Source: Narthecium ossifragum
Lineage: Eukaryota > Streptophyta > Magnoliopsida > Dioscoreales > Nartheciaceae
Length of the DNA stretch: 64,000 nucleotides
Reading direction: 5' to 3'
Assembly (NCBI GenBank): GCA_963920575.1
Contig: OY986967.1
Span: 17,774,094-17,838,093, forward strand
Positions 32,700-46,080 of this stretch are shown one piece after another. Within the stretch, counting starts at the first letter, position 1. Each line of letters begins with the position of its first letter. Made by a program: the position numbers and the translations under genes. The notes beneath the pieces are model-generated. The model saw nothing but the letters and a program-made list of their open reading frames with translations, did not search any database and was not told where the DNA came from.

Positions 32700-33780
32700 A
32701 TGCATGCTATTATCAGTGGATTTTTATCGGGGTTGCTTCCCATTGCGGGTTTTCTCTGCAAATTGGCTGGCAGCTGGTGGTGTTACTGCCGCAGCAGTTC
32801 CTTGACTTATTTACTTGTTCAGCACCTCGGGCCGGCTGCGTGCCGAGTCCAGACTTTGTTTTATTATCATCACATATGTTGCATGTTTATCTGTTTTCCC
32901 TGCGTGTGTACATAGCATGCATTCTTTATTGTGCATTATATGCATAAGGATAAGGCATGGGTGATGGGTTGATCGCCGATCCGAGGCTTTCGGGTAGCTC
33001 AGATTTAGCTCAAGGATCGTGGCGGGTAGCATGGTCCAGGTTGGATGGTAGTATTCTGTCAATTTTGATGATAGGCTTAGATGACTTAATACATGTTGAT
33101 CGATGATTTAGAGGTCGTGTCAGCCTCGAGTCGGGTTTTGAGGTATAGCTGGTGTCCGGTTATAACGACTCTTGGGTAGAGGGTGTGCCTACTCAGCGGT
33201 GTCATTTCCTGCTTGTGAGTCAGCATTATTGGTTTCCTGCTTACTGAGCGTGACTCGTCGTGTGACCAGCTTGGCTGAAAGATCATGATTGTGGACCTCA
33301 GGGACACGCGGTGGGGTTTTGAGACCCTTGTGTACACCTAGACCTTACTTGGGGGTGACAATGTTTGGTTCCCTCCTTTTTGTGTGTCATAGTGTAGAAT
33401 CCTACTGAGCTTAGTGCTCACTCCTACCCGGGCTGCATTTTGCAGGTGCATGCATTAGCTCTTCTTCAGTGGCCCCTACCGGGCAGGTGTTTGGTGGCGC
33501 GGAGGCGTCTGGCGGTGCTTGAGGAGCGGTGATTGTCATCTATATCCTTTTTGTTTAGATAGCCTCCTACGGGAGTGTGATCTATATGAATGTACCCTTT
33601 GAGGTTTTCAAATCTTATTATATTATATCTTTTGAAGTTGTTAATTATTGCCAATTTCAGGTACTTGTGAAATGTTTAGGGAAACAAATAGGCTAAAGGG
33701 AACCCTCGTCAAAATTATTCCGCATTTACTTAGGTTCTGGTTCACGTCTTCCGGCCGCCTTCACGGGTCGGGGCGCGACA
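32700..33780 (+). repeat. Outer solo LTR, R/U5 half
   Basis: Resumes after the nested LTR. Landmarks: CACCTCGGGCCGGCTGCGTGCC, GATGGGTTGATCGCCGATCC (split for length), CTACCCGGGCTGCATTTTGC, ending GGCGCGACA. Confidence 0.88.
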
Positions 33781-34574
33781 TAAAGATCTAAGTCGGTCAT
33801 TGACCTTTATATTATTTTTTTAACGCTCTTCACAAATGATCGATCTTCCTTGGGTGCGAAGATCGATCATTTACCACGTGGAAGCATCTCATGAGATATG
33901 CTTTATGGTTTTGTGATGTGTATAAGTGAGCCAGATCGATCACTTTGGGCTAAAGGATCGATCATACTCACTTGGTCATTCTGCTTTGAAGGGAAGATGG
34001 AAAGATTGATCATGTGCAAAGAATGATCGATCCCCCAAAAACCATCTCTCTGTCACAACTAGTGAACAAAAATGATTGATCGTCTTTCATAGAATAATAG
34101 ATCATTTTGAACCTCAGTCCCTGCCTCGTGGTGTTCCCGCAGATGATCGATCATCGTCTTTAGGAAGATCGATCATCTTAATTACCACGCTCTGTTTCAA
34201 CGGGTACATATAAAAGAACGATCATCAAGGCACTGATGATCGATCATCTTAACACCCAGGTTCTGTTTACGTGTGGTGCAAATAAAGATCGATCGTTTCA
34301 TCCTAGGAAGATCGATCATTTGCACCAAAATCACAAAAACTGTGTTAAAACGTGGTAATTAAGCCTCTAACCTTGTATAGATTAATACTAACCCCTCTAG
34401 GGCCTCTAAACTTAAGCAAGAACATCCCAATCGAATGATCAAAAGAAAAATTCAGCAACGACAATTACGGCATCACAATCAAACAAATTAAAAGCAACTG
34501 AAAAACACACCAAAATCAAGCATGCAACTAACTGGAAAAACAAACAACTAGTGAACAAAAAACAAAGCAAAGAT
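33781..34574 (-). other. Athila/Tat region between integrase end and 3' part, with array
   Basis: Non-coding continuation of the element, downstream of pol on its own strand. GATCGATC or near variants occur in pairs at 33838/33861, 33934/33956 and 34004/34025 (23, 22, 21 bp), with more to about 34320. The rest is AT-rich. Confidence 0.75.
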
Positions 34575-37322
34575 GGGTTGCCTCCCACCAAGCGCTTGGT
34601 TTAACGTCTCGAGCTCGACACACAGCAAGCTCAATCCCTGATCATGCGGCTCATTCAACGTCATCGTAGGGTCTAGTTGTGGAGGATTTTCAATGTAGGG
34701 TTTCAATCTCTGGCCATTCACTGTAAAGGTGGAACCCGGCTTAGGATGTTGAATTTCGATTGCTCTGTGCGGAAAGACTTGTTTTACTATGAAGGGACTG
34801 TTCCACCTAGACCTAACTTACCCGGGAAGAGTTTAAGCTTGGCATGGAAAAGCCAAACTTTGTCACCAACATGAAATACTCTTCGATGTATAAATTTATC
34901 ATGATAAGCTTTAGTTCGGGTTTTATAAATAACAGAATTAATATAGGCTTCATTTCGGATCTCTTCTAGTTCATTCAATTGAAGCAAGCGCGTACGAAGT
35001 CCAGTCCATGGGTTCTAATTCACTTTATGAATATTTAACCATGCTTTGTTCATAAGGTTTACTTGAAGATTGCAATATTTACCATAAACCATTCTATATC
35101 GGGACATACCAATCGGAGTCTTATAAGCAGTACGATATGCCCACAAAGCATCATTGAGTCGGATAGACAAATCCTTTCTATCCAACCGCACCACCTTTTC
35201 TAAAATTCGCTTAATTTCACGGTACGACACCTCCACTCGGCCACTAGTTTGAGGATGGTAGGGTGTGGTAATTTTTTGAGATGTTGTATTTATTAAGGGT
35301 GTGGTGGAAGTATCTATTCATAAAGTGGGATCCTCCATCACTAATTATTGCCTTATGGTCGCTTGCAAACGTTGTCGTTAAAACATTGCTGACCTCAATC
35401 AAATCTCAAATTTATATCCTTATTCAACACTAATACTACTACGTATACTAGTGGTGAAATCCGGAGTCGAGCCACTGGGAATTACCACGGAAAACAAAAT
35501 CAGTTCTCAAAACTCTAGATCTAAGCCACCAACTTCAATGATAGATTGATCTAACTGAAACTATCTAAGAAAGCAAAAGAAAATATTAAGGTTTTAATCA
35601 GATTAAAAAGATGTCTTAGGAAATACACAATCCACCATAGTTTCACCCTTAATCTTCCCTAGTTATTATCTTGATCACTTCTCTAAGCATTATGGATCGC
35701 ATGGCTACAATCTCACACGAATCCCCAAAAGAAGGTTTTATGTTTCCTACGGCATAATCTATCTTTGTTTGGCATAAATCATCTTCGGTCCTATCATTAT
35801 CTTAGATTATTCTACTCTTAATGACCTTAGCATGACTTATCTTCACGTAGCATAAATTATCTCAAAGGCAAATCACAAACCATATGAAAACTATCTCATG
35901 AATCTCTACAATCAAGTACAACCATCATGTAGGACTCAAAATACGTTAACAAAACTCTGTTCCTTCAACTCTATGATCATTAAAAACATATTCATGAGAT
36001 TATACGTAGAGAAGTTCACAAAAATCCCACTAAAAAAGATCAAAAGTTACATTAGGGTTTCATGGTATTCCTAAGAACAAGAAATCTAGCCACTCATCTC
36101 TTGGAAATCATGAATCAATGTAGAAGATGAAGCCATTGATCCCCATGAAAAGATCGCCGTCTTCAAAACCCTAACCTTCTCCTCCCAAAGTGCTCCAAGA
36201 GATGCCAATTTTCGACGGGAATAACCCTCTTATGTATTAGAAACCCTTGATCCCGGAATTAGGAGTTATAGTTGAACTTAAACTCTAATTTCCCTAAATT
36301 CCGGGATGCTGACGTCAACAGAGCAATCGATCGGACTCAAATCCGATCCATCGCTCAAGTCGGTCTGATTGGGTCATTAACTGCCACGTCATTAATTAAT
36401 TTTTTCAGCATTTCTCTCCAACTTCCATACTTCTGACTTGAATTCAAACCTGGCGCCAATGTAGATGGAATCTAACAAAGTCTTTAACAGGAAAGTTGTA
36501 GCTCTTGAAGTCTTCTTTCACGTCCCAGAATTTCAGAATATTTGGACTTGTGTAGAATTTCTGGTGATCTATTTCCAAAAAGTCGACGAAGCAGTCTTTT
36601 TGCAGAATTTAGTGATTTTTGGCTGAATTTCTTGTATTTCTTCTCAAATCTTACTTAAACCTGAAATCAAATAATAGGATATCAAATACACCTACTCTAG
36701 GCCTAACAAAGGTAATTTAAGGGGTTTACTTAGGAATAATTAGTGATTTATCACCTTAGGATGACCAAATCGAGAAAAGATGTTTGAATGAAGGAATTTG
36801 ATAACAACTCGATGATCATTTGTCCTAGTAGCTACGGCTTCAATCCATTTAGATACGTAATCAATTACTAAAGGAATGTACTTGAATCCATTTGAAGGAG
36901 GAAAATGACCCATAAAATCGATGCCCCAAACATCAAACATTTCGCAAACAATGATAGAAGTTTGTGGCATTTCATTCCTACTGGAAATATTGCCAAGCTG
37001 TTGACATCTAATGCAAGCTTGAGAAAAACTATGGGCATCGGGAAATATACTTGGCCAATAGAAACCAGATTGAAAGATTTTCGCCGCAGTTCTTCGACCG
37101 GAAAAATGTCCTCCACAAGCATGAGAGTGACAGGTGGTTAAGATAGAAATAATCTCAGATTCATGTATGCAACATCGCATAATTTGATCAGGTCAATGTT
37201 TCAAAAGAATCGGATCATTCCAAACATAGGATTTAACTCTAGAGAAGAATTTATCTTTGTCTTGCTTAGTCCAATGAGAAGGAATAAATCCGGTGACAAG
37301 ATAATTCATAATATGCGCATAC
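34575..37322 (-). pseudogene. Athila/Tat integrase, interrupted by a solo LTR
   Basis: Minus-strand pol end. At 36754-37180 are the zinc-finger side (CIHES..., HACGGHFSGRRTAAKIFQSG, CIRCQQLGN) and the core start ([23 protein letters not shown]). The reading reaches RFGHPK, where a solo LTR is inserted. On the other side (35015-35355) it resumes with AIISDGGSHF, and then, with stops and shifts, [16 protein letters not shown]. The C-terminal part with LNELEEIRNEAY and KLKLFPGKL is at 34787-34987. The characteristic GGGTTGCCTCCCACC (plus strand, 34575) marks the end of the polyprotein. Integrase inserts element cDNA into the genome. RT, protease and gag lie beyond 37322 and are missing, because another LTR begins there. 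Confidence 0.87.
35356..36753 (-). mobile_element. Solo Athila/Tat LTR inside integrase
   Basis: 1,398 bp. On the plus strand it starts TGGTCGCTTGCAAACG and ends GTGATTTATCA, matching the LTR ends at 39793, 44701 and 51727. A perfect duplication CCTTA flanks it (35351-35355 and 36754-36758). Deleting the insert and one CCTTA joins the integrase frame exactly at the Pro-Lys/Ala-Ile position. A small TCGA cluster lies at 36325-36370. Confidence 0.93.
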
Positions 37323-38563
37323 TGATGAATAAATTTTATATCTCGTAAGTATACGAATCGGTGTGGTCAGTATCGCGGCAAGAGGAGTATTATACCCACA
37401 GAGATTTGTAAAGATTATTAGAGAAAAACGCTAAAGAACAGAGAAGAAAGAAAATAAGGAAGGTAAAGTAAGAAATAAGAAGTACCGAAAATAGAAGATC
37501 TAATAACGAAATAAGAAAATGATGGAAATCTGATGGATGAAGACTAAGGTTCTGATTTCACCATAACATCCTCATTCTATGCATTGAATCAATAAAATCT
37601 CAGTTTAATTCCTAGGGTTCGTTCTTCATGTATGATTATCCGTTCGATCGCGGTCCTCACCAAGTACCCTCTATTAAGTTTTGCTAATGAACCCATAGCT
37701 AAGTGTCAATCAAGAATCCATTAAGCTTTGAAGAACAATTTTGAACCAAGAATTGTCTTAGCTTGAACCCGACTTCGACATAAACTCATTCATTCATAGA
37801 TCCTGCAAGATTAGGGAATGAACCCTCGCCCAATCTCACATAAAACAGTCCATAATATTTCTATTGGCCAGATAAAGGTATTTAAGATCTCAGTTATAAT
37901 AATGAATGAAACAAGGAAAATAAACTGATTAAATAAGCATGAGTCCATAACATAGACTGATTCTATTAGGCTACATCGGTACATTAGAAAAGAAACTAGT
38001 CACCCATGTTCATCATGAAGACGACAAAAGTGTTCAAGGAAAAACAAAGAAAAAAAGACGAATAAAACAAAACCCTAACATAGCTTCCTCTCCTCTAGAT
38101 CCTCCAGAAAAGTCCTCCTAGAAGTCCTCCAAAAACTTTCCTTTTGATAACCTTAAGCATCCTATTTATAGGCTTAAGCTCGGGTTAGGTCCGGATCCGT
38201 TACACACTCGCAGCTGATCATGCGGTCGACCGTGAGACCTGACGGTCGACCGTCAACCGCACAAATTTATTTAGACAAGTGGCGGTCGATCTTTGCATCG
38301 AACCTGAGAAATTTTTTTCTTGACAGAGGCTCATAGTCGATGTCGCGGTGGATGCGACAATCGATCGTGATTATTTTGAGCGCGACAGTCGACCTCGCGG
38401 ATGATGCGACGGTCGACCGTCACTATTCATTCAGCTTGCATCATTGGTACTAAAAATACTATAACTTCTTCTAGGAAACTCAGAATCACGAACCGTAAAA
38501 TTCTCAAGAAACTAGACTTCAAGAGCTTTCCAATAATATATTGCACATCATCTAGTTCTTGGA
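37323..38563 (-). repeat. Athila LTR, truncated copy
   Basis: Plus-strand start TGATGAATAAATTTTATATC is the reverse complement of the end of the LTR at about 53650-55104. Homology continues through CTACAAATCTTTGTGGGT, the poly-pyrimidine region and the TATA (minus strand TATAAATA, 38163-38170). It stops at the CATCTAGTTCTT block near 38563, so the LTR start is lost. The flank CATAC at 37318-37322 has no partner visible. Confidence 0.8.
38224..38418. repeat. GGTCGACC-type array in Athila LTR
   Basis: TCGA cores at 38226/38246 (20 bp), 38337/38361 (24 bp) and 38389/38413 (24 bp) in GGTCGACC, GTCGATG and GTCGACC contexts. It lies 55-250 bp upstream of the TATA box. The homologous LTR at 53650 has GATCGATC units in the same position. 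Confidence 0.85.
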
Positions 38564-39792
38564 GTTTCTGATGCTGTTTTCCTGGATGCTTTCCTCGTTG
38601 AGACTACTGCTGGTTTCCTTCGGATTTTGTGATGGATAATGTGGTGCCAATTGCATTCTTCGATGACCCTTCTTTGGCTTGCATGTGGATTGGTTGAAGG
38701 AGGTTATGCTGCATTCCTTTAGATCTGTATAGTTTACACTGTCTATATTCCTTCAGATTACTACTGCATTCCTTCTTTGATTAGTGTCGTTTTGGTTGAC
38801 GCGTAACCTCCCTATCGTAATGCATAATCCAAGATTATATTTTTCTATTTTGGTTGAGGTTCGGCTTATAGATTTCTATGTTCGGTGTGCTAATTGCTTT
38901 TCATCAGTGCCATTTATTTATCCATCTATTCAACTCTTGTACTTTCATGCTATTTGTGCCAATTACTTATTCTTGTATAATGTTGAAGCCTAGGACAGGC
39001 TGTGTGCCCGTTTCTATTTCATTTGTGGGTTAACCAAGGGAGTGATGCCCCTTGGGGGAATGCTTAGTATAAATGGGCCGAATGCGTGCCCTTGTTTGTT
39101 AAATGATATTATGCATGATTTGGATAATTATACAAGTAGAGTGTATGTCTAATTGATGGATGGCTTGATGTATCTGTGATGGCCTTATGCACAAATGCTT
39201 CTTCCTCTATCTTCTTAGCTTGCTATCTCATTCTGTTGGACGATTATTTGATGACATGACATGTAGAGACACCAAGGCCTAGTTGTTTGAATAGGCTCAT
39301 GCATGATGCTTGCATTAGAAGCATTCAGGCTAGGTCGTAGGTGATGGATTCGATTGCCAATCCGGGGGTCTCGGGCAGCCCTGATTTAGCCCTAGGACCG
39401 GGGTTTGAGTAGTTGAGGATTCGCACATGATTGTCATCGAATGATCATGTTTGCTAACATTTGAGGTTATTGTTATAGTTGACCATGTATTATATTCTTG
39501 AACATGAGCTTTAGAGGTCGTGTTGGATTTCCAACGCCAAGTGTTAAGGATGGTTGTCGATGTCCCTGACATGTGTGTCCCCGTGAGAGATGGTACGATT
39601 GGTCAAATTGGGACCTGGACTGGAGCCCGCAGTCTTTGTTTTCTCTTGTTTGTTCTTGGGTCAGGGTGTGACCTAGACAGGAGCCCTCAGGGAATCAACG
39701 AGATTATGAGGCCCCTTGGCATGCCTTAGGCTTAGGCGGGAAACGACAGAGTTGTAGTTTCCCTTCTTTTTTGTGTGACATAGAGTAAAACC
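38564..39792 (+). repeat. Gypsy LTR fragment (continues at 46081)
   Basis: Contains GTGGGTTAACCAAGGGAGTG, CCCTTGGGGGAATGC, GGTGATGGATTCGATTGCC and GAGGTCGTGTTGG, the R/U5 landmarks of the long gypsy family. Cut at AAACC (39788-39792) by the element that follows. Confidence 0.65.
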
Positions 39793-41142
39793 TAATGAGT
39801 TGTGAACGTGTCCTTAAAACATTGCAAACTCAATCAAATATTAAATTTATTATCCTTATTCAATCACTACACTACAAGGTAGAATAGCTGTGAAGTCCAG
39901 AGTCAAATCACAGGGAATTTACCAGGAAAGGTTGAAATCAATTCTCAAAACCGTAAAACCCAAGCAAAAGAAGCAATGAGAAGTTTGAATTAACCTAAAA
40001 CTAACTAAGGAAAGCAATTAAAGATGATCAATTCGAATCAATGGATATGTGACTTAGGACTTACTCAATCCGCACAAGTTTCGACTTTAATCTTCGCTAG
40101 TTATTCTCTTCTTCTATTCTCTAAACATTATAGCTCCACAAGTTCTTAAGCTTACATGTATCCCTAAAAGAAAGTAAGTGTTTTCCAAAGGCATACTTTA
40201 TCTTTGATTAGCATAGCTTGTCTTCAGGGTAAGCTTAGAACAATCTTTCGTCACTAAGCATAAAGTATCTCATCGGCTTTTCATAAACCATATTAAAACT
40301 ATCTTATAGATCTCTACCATCAATCACCGAAATCAAGTAGGCCTAAAAATACGTCAAAGACCTCTTTTCCCTCAATTCTATTAACATTAAAATCAAACCC
40401 ATAAGATCATGTCTTGAGAATGTTACAAGAGTCAAAGCAAAGAAGATAGAAAACTACGCTAGGGTTTCATGAGTAATCTTAAGTATAATAATTAGCAACT
40501 AATCTTTTGGATGAACGCCATCAGCTTGAAATAGGAAGTTGTCACCATCCGCATCCTCACCGTCTTCTTTTTCCTTCTCCAAAGATAATCGAAAAGATGA
40601 GAAATTCGGATTGAATTACCCTATTCATAAGAGAACTCCCGAAATTGGAGTTTAAGTTGAGTTAGACTTCAGTTACAACTCGGATTTTCTGAATTAATTC
40701 TAGCAGTCTTACTCCGAACGCACGAAAATCGTAGATTAGGAAGTTCTCTGTCATATCCCGAATATATCATAATATTTGGACTTATAGGAAATATTTGATG
40801 AATAGTCTTCTGAATGTCGACGGACCAGTTTTTCAGCAGCTATATATTTTTATCTTCTTCAAAACTGGTATCAATCCATCAGAAGTCTCGCAAAATATCC
40901 TACATAAAAGTTGTAGATCTTGAAGTCCTCTATGACGTCCTAAATTTCTAAAATATTTAGACTTAGAACAGGAGACGAAGTTGTCTTTGTCACATAAATT
41001 CATCTTTTTAGCCGAATTTCTTGTATTTCTTCTGAAATCAGGATTAAACCTGGAATCAACTAACAAACTATTAAATACAAACACTCGAGGCCTAACAAAG
41101 GTAATTTAAGTGGTTTAATTGTGAATATTTAATGAATCATCA
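39793..41142 (-). repeat. 3' LTR of Athila/Tat element 1
   Basis: 1,350 bp, ending GAATCATCA on the plus strand, adjoining the PPT. Close in sequence to the other LTR, for example the shared CTACGCTAGGGTTTCATGAG and GTCGACGGACCAGTTTTTCAG. Confidence 0.9.
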
Positions 41143-44100
41143 CACCCCCTAACTTACAATTTGCTAGTCCTAGAGCAAAGAAAAGATAAAAAGAAAAAAC
41201 TATAAATTTAACTAGCCACTTTCGTAGGTCTCACGATTGCATTTAGTGAGTGCAACAAGCCTTTAAACCCCTGGTTTAACCCAGTGGAGGAGTTATAGTC
41301 TCCTGAGAGTTTTCAGGGATGACACCCACAAACATCTATACATTCCCTTGAATATGTCATTAGAAATCAATCATAATACTCATCAACTCTAATACATGAA
41401 ATAGAAATCATATCCATGAATACACTCTTCAACTCATAGTCACATAAGAATATAGTAACTAAAAGCATGTCTTTACATATTTTCAACACTTTAACTTATT
41501 TAATCATGACTAAAAAACAACTTTAACACTCTTGTATGTGAAAAAGATTTCACATGCTTCAGAATATGAATTATATCTAAACACTTCAACTATTCAAGAT
41601 CATAATCCTATCCAAGCACATATCTTTCACTTATCATATGCAATGCTATGATTTCTTAAGGTTTCTTCATGGTTCATGAAACGAGGTTCAAGCCAGTGAC
41701 TCCCAAACCAGATGGCTTTAAGGCACTAAGTGTAGAACACCCTTCAAACTCTGATGCTCAAACCATGAAGGCTACAAATCATAACTAGTCATATTTTTCA
41801 AAAAATTTAACTGTTTTACACGAACACTATGCTAGCCAAGCACACTGCCCGGTTACTAAGTTAAAAATCCTTTTTTTTAACATATATTTCGCGTATTTAG
41901 ATAATTGTATGTGTTCATGTATTTTCTGTGACATGACATAAAACTGTAAATCTATCATACTATCATGTTTAGAATCTAATATCAACTCTTTAACATGTGA
42001 AACTGAGCATCTGCATTAGGCTATGTCAAGTTATCCTTAAGTCATGGTAAAAGTGCTAAAGTATAGAAATAATGTCATGCATAGCAAAACATTTACTATC
42101 CCTTATATAACATAAAAGTCTCAGAATAATTTAGAAGCTAAATTTCTAAAACTAGCAACTTTGTCAAATCATATCATAATTTCATTCTTTTGATATAATT
42201 CAATGTATCTATAATATTTTATACAAAAAAAATAAGTATTGAATTCCTAAAATTCTACCCCCAACTTAAATGTAATTGTCCCCAATTACACTAAGTCATA
42301 AAAATAAATCAAGAAATTAATGTTAGAGATAACCATAATGAACGCCTCAGAAATAGATATATCTCTCTCTTCCAATTTAAGTTTAGCAATCCTCCACCAC
42401 TAACAATGAATTATATCCTGTCAATCATAACCTATACCTCAAGGCTAAACAAGTGAAGCACATAGAAATATTTTAATTATAAACCACAGAAAATAAGAGG
42501 TATAGGGAATGAATACTTCCCCTAAAAGGTACACATCACCCACATTTGATCGAAAGCCAAATATATTTACCCTTGCCAATAAAAGAAGTACCTTTCCAAA
42601 AAATCAAGAAAAATAGCGAAGACATTTATCAGAAAAATACACAATGCACTAAATTCATAAAAAAAATTGGCAGAGTCTCCTTTGTATTTTCATGATATAT
42701 CAATATTGTACAAGTATTCATCCACAAAGAAAACAGAAAATGCACAAGAAGAAGTAAAGGAGATACCATCTTCTTCATCCCAATACCACGGAGCAATAAG
42801 AACCAACACATACCAACATCCAAAAAATCCAAAATGGTCCCAAATCAATAGCTAATATTCATTTGAATCCCTAAAATCAAGCAGTCTAACGGAAGTAGAG
42901 GGGTAGGCTGGCTAAGACTGCGCAATAATAGCAAAGCCGCGGCAAACCTCTGCCATAAGTCTGCAAGTCATGGAGTCAACTACTACTATAAGTGCAAAAA
43001 TCAACCCTAGAGGCGGCTCCGACTTGGTCAAACTGGCTCAAGGCTGTGGAACACTATACCACAGACGACTCGTAAACTTCGACCATGTGCCCTTCCTAAA
43101 GACTACTTGTCCTAAGACTAGATGAAAATAGCAAACAATAAGCTAGGGTTCGAAATTGTAGATCTGGATAATCTCGGGGTGTTTGGTTTGGACTTGATCA
43201 AAGATCCGAATCGTCGGATGGAAAATTGGAGCCTAGGAGCAGCTGGATCATGATATGTAGCAATCAGACGACTGAAGGCTAACTGGCTGCAGGTCGACGG
43301 TGAAACTTCGTTGCCGAAGAACGGGGATGGTGGAGATGGAATCGTAGGAGGCCAAGGAGTCCGTCCATGTGGTCTGATCGAAGAATAGTGGCGTCCAGGC
43401 GGCGAATTGGAGGTCGACGATGAGGTGGAGATCGTTAGAATTGGATCCGGTGATCCGAGCTCTAATTGTGGTAGGGGATGGTGAACGAAGGGTCATAGTG
43501 GCCTAAGGAAGCTTTTTGAGGTGATTCAGGGCAACGGGAGGTCGTGGAATGGTGATGGCCAGCGGAGTGGAAGATAGCTGGAGTTGGAGACCGGTGATCT
43601 AGGCAGCAAACAATGGTTTTTATGGTGGCAGAAGGATCATGGCGGCAAGGGAATTTTGGAGAGGGTTTTCAAGCCGATGGGAGGCCATGGAAGAGGGGAA
43701 CGGAGATGGCGGTGATGTAAGGGAGCTTACCGGCATTAGAGGAGGTGAAATTGGGGTAAGAGGAGGCCGTAAGGAGGTAGAGGAGAGGATGGGGGTGATG
43801 TAGGTCGTCGATTGGAGGGACAATGGTCGCCGGAGAGTTGGTGATTGGCGACCGTGCAGAGGAGAGAGAAAATCCGGCAGAAAATAAGGAAAAATAGGAA
43901 GAAGGTGGAAAAACAATTCCAGGAAAATATGGAGAAAATCCTAAAAATCATGGAAAATTTCTAAAAAGCTAAGAAAAAATTCTGAAAACTGGGTTCACTC
44001 CCAGAAAGCACATAATTTTACGTCTTTTGTTAGACGCTCCCGAAACAATATTTAGGAGGTCGATGGTTCCATGCGAAAAAAATACATGGCCCGGATTATA

Positions 44101-44700
44101 AGAATATGAATGTGAATTAAATGCCGAATTTGAGAAACCATATGTGCAATTATTCTAAGCTGGTCCAAAACTAAAAGGTGATGCTTCATTCGACATGACA
44201 CCCTGTGGCATATAAAAGTTGGCCATGCGTTAAAAATCACAAAAATAAGGACCACACAAAAGATAAGATATATAAACAGTAGGCCGATCCAATAGACGAC
44301 CATCGCAAATATGTGCATTACTGCGACTTGCAGAAGTGTCTCAAACAACTATTGAAAAGCATTTTTTGTAAAATTCAAAACCTTACCTGACTATGTCGCC
44401 TGGCCAATCGATCGGTCCTGCAGACAATCAATCGGTAGGTAACCGATTAATCGGTGGTATGGTCGATTAATCAGTCGTCCGGGTTGGGTAAATTCCTTCG
44501 TCCGAGAAAATTCCAATTCTAGTAGCCACTAAATAAAAAATAAAAATAAGAATAAAAAAAGTTGTCAAAAAAATCCTCAAAAGTGTAAAATAAAGTAAAG
44601 GAAAAATAAGTAATAGAAAAACCTATCTAAGCCGAGAAAAAGAGTAGAGAGAAAATCAATCAACAATCTATCGAATGTCCCCGGCAACGGCGCGAAAAAT
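41143..44700 (-). other. Internal region of Athila/Tat element 1
   Basis: Non-coding backbone shared with element 2. It holds the conserved GTTTTACACGAACAC...CCCGGTTACTAAG motif (41806-41871), a Pro/Ser-rich open stretch (43620-43951, minus) and the GGGTTCACTCCCAG block near 43990. A TCGATCGG/CGATTAATCGG cluster lies at 44405-44480 in the leader. Confidence 0.7.
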
Positions 44701-46075
44701 TGATGTGTTGCGAACGTGTCGTTAAAACATTACAAACTCAATCAAATATTAAATTTATAATACTTATTCAATAACTACACTACTAGGTAGAATAGCGGTG
44801 AAGTCCGGAGTCGAACCACAGGGAATTTACCAGGAAATATTGAAATCAATTCTCAAAACCCTAAACCCAAGCAAAAGAAGCAATGATAAGTTTGAATTAA
44901 CCTAAAACTATCTAAGGAAAGCAATTAAAGATGATCAATTCGAATCAATGGATAGGTGACTTAGGAATTACTCAATCTGCCCTAGTTTCGCATTCAATCT
45001 TCTCTAGTTACTCTTTTCTTCTATTCTCTAAACATTATGGATCCACAACTTCTTAAGCTTACATGTATCTCTAAAAGAAAATAAGTGTTTTCCAAAGGCA
45101 TACTTTATCTGCGACTAGCATAGCTTTTCTTTGGGGTAACCTTAGCACAATCTATCGTCATTAAGCATAAAGTATCTCTTCCGGTATTCATAAACCACAT
45201 TGAAACTATCTTATAGATCTCTACCATCAATCACCGAAATCAAGTAGGCCTAAAAATGCATCAAAGAACTCTGTTCCCTTAATTCTATTAACATTAAAAT
45301 CAAACCCATAAGATCATGTCTTGAGAATGTTACAAGAGTCAAACAAAAGAAGATAGAAAACTACGCTAGGGTTTCATGAGTAATCTTAAGTATAATAATT
45401 AGCAATTAATCTTTTGGATGAACGCCATCAGCTTGAAATAGGAAGTTGTCACCATCCACATCCTCACCGTCTTCTTTTTCCATCTCCAAAGATAATTGAA
45501 AAGATGAGAAATTCGGATTGAATTACCCTATTTAAAAGAGAACTCCCGAAATTAGAGTTTAAGTTGAGTTGGATTTCAGTTACAACTCGGATTTTCTGAA
45601 TTAATTATGGCAGTCTTACTCCGAACGCACGAAAATCGTAGATTAGGAAGTTCTCTGTCATATCCCAAATATATCATAATATTTAGACTTATAGGCAATA
45701 TTTGATGAATAGTCTTCTGAATGTCGACGGACCAGTTTTTCAGCAGCTATATATTTTTATCTTCTTCAAAACTGGTATCAATCCATCAGAAGTCTCTCAA
45801 AATATCCAACATAAAAGTTGTAGATCTTGAAGTCCTCTACGACTTTCTAAATTTCCAGAATATTTCGAATTATAGAGAACTTCTATAGAATATTCTCCTG
45901 ACAGATGATGAAGCAGTCTTTATCACAGAAATTCATCTTTTTAGCCGAATTTCTTGTATTTATTCTCATATCATGATTAAACTTGAAATCAGCTAACAAA
46001 CTATTAAATATAAATACTCTAGGCCTAACAAAGGTAATTCAAGTGGTTTAATTATGAATATTTAGTGACTCATCA
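44701..46075 (-). repeat. 5' LTR of Athila/Tat element 1
   Basis: 1,375 bp, starting TGATGTGTTGCGAACG and ending GTGACTCATCA on the plus strand. Confidence 0.9.
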
Positions 46076-46080
46076 AAACC

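Larger units (their letters stand above)
29447..33780 (+). mobile_element. Solo LTR of long gypsy family, split by a second solo LTR
   Basis: Starts TGTGAGGACCTGTTCC and ends GGGTCGGGGCGCGACA. A perfect 5-bp duplication TAAAG flanks it (29442-29446 and 33781-33785). Removing the nested copy (30563-32699 plus its 5-bp duplication) leaves about 2.19 kb with TATA, leader, array and R/U5 in LTR order and no internal domain. It is inserted in the 3' region of the Athila/Tat element. Confidence 0.92.
39793..46075 (-). mobile_element. Non-autonomous Athila/Tat element 1, 6.3 kb
   Basis: LTRs 39793-41142 and 44701-46075, with a perfect duplication AAACC (39788-39792 and 46076-46080). The PBS-type TCCCCGGCAACGGCGC (plus strand, 44678-44693) is next to the right LTR, and the PPT (minus AGTTAGGGGGTG) next to the left one. 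This places the element on the minus strand. The left LTR starts TA instead of TG, a G-to-A change at the terminal dinucleotide. The internal 3.56 kb has no pol. A gag-like leader ORF present in element 2 is reduced here to a short broken remnant (44050-44260) by a deletion of about 1 kb. Confidence 0.9.
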
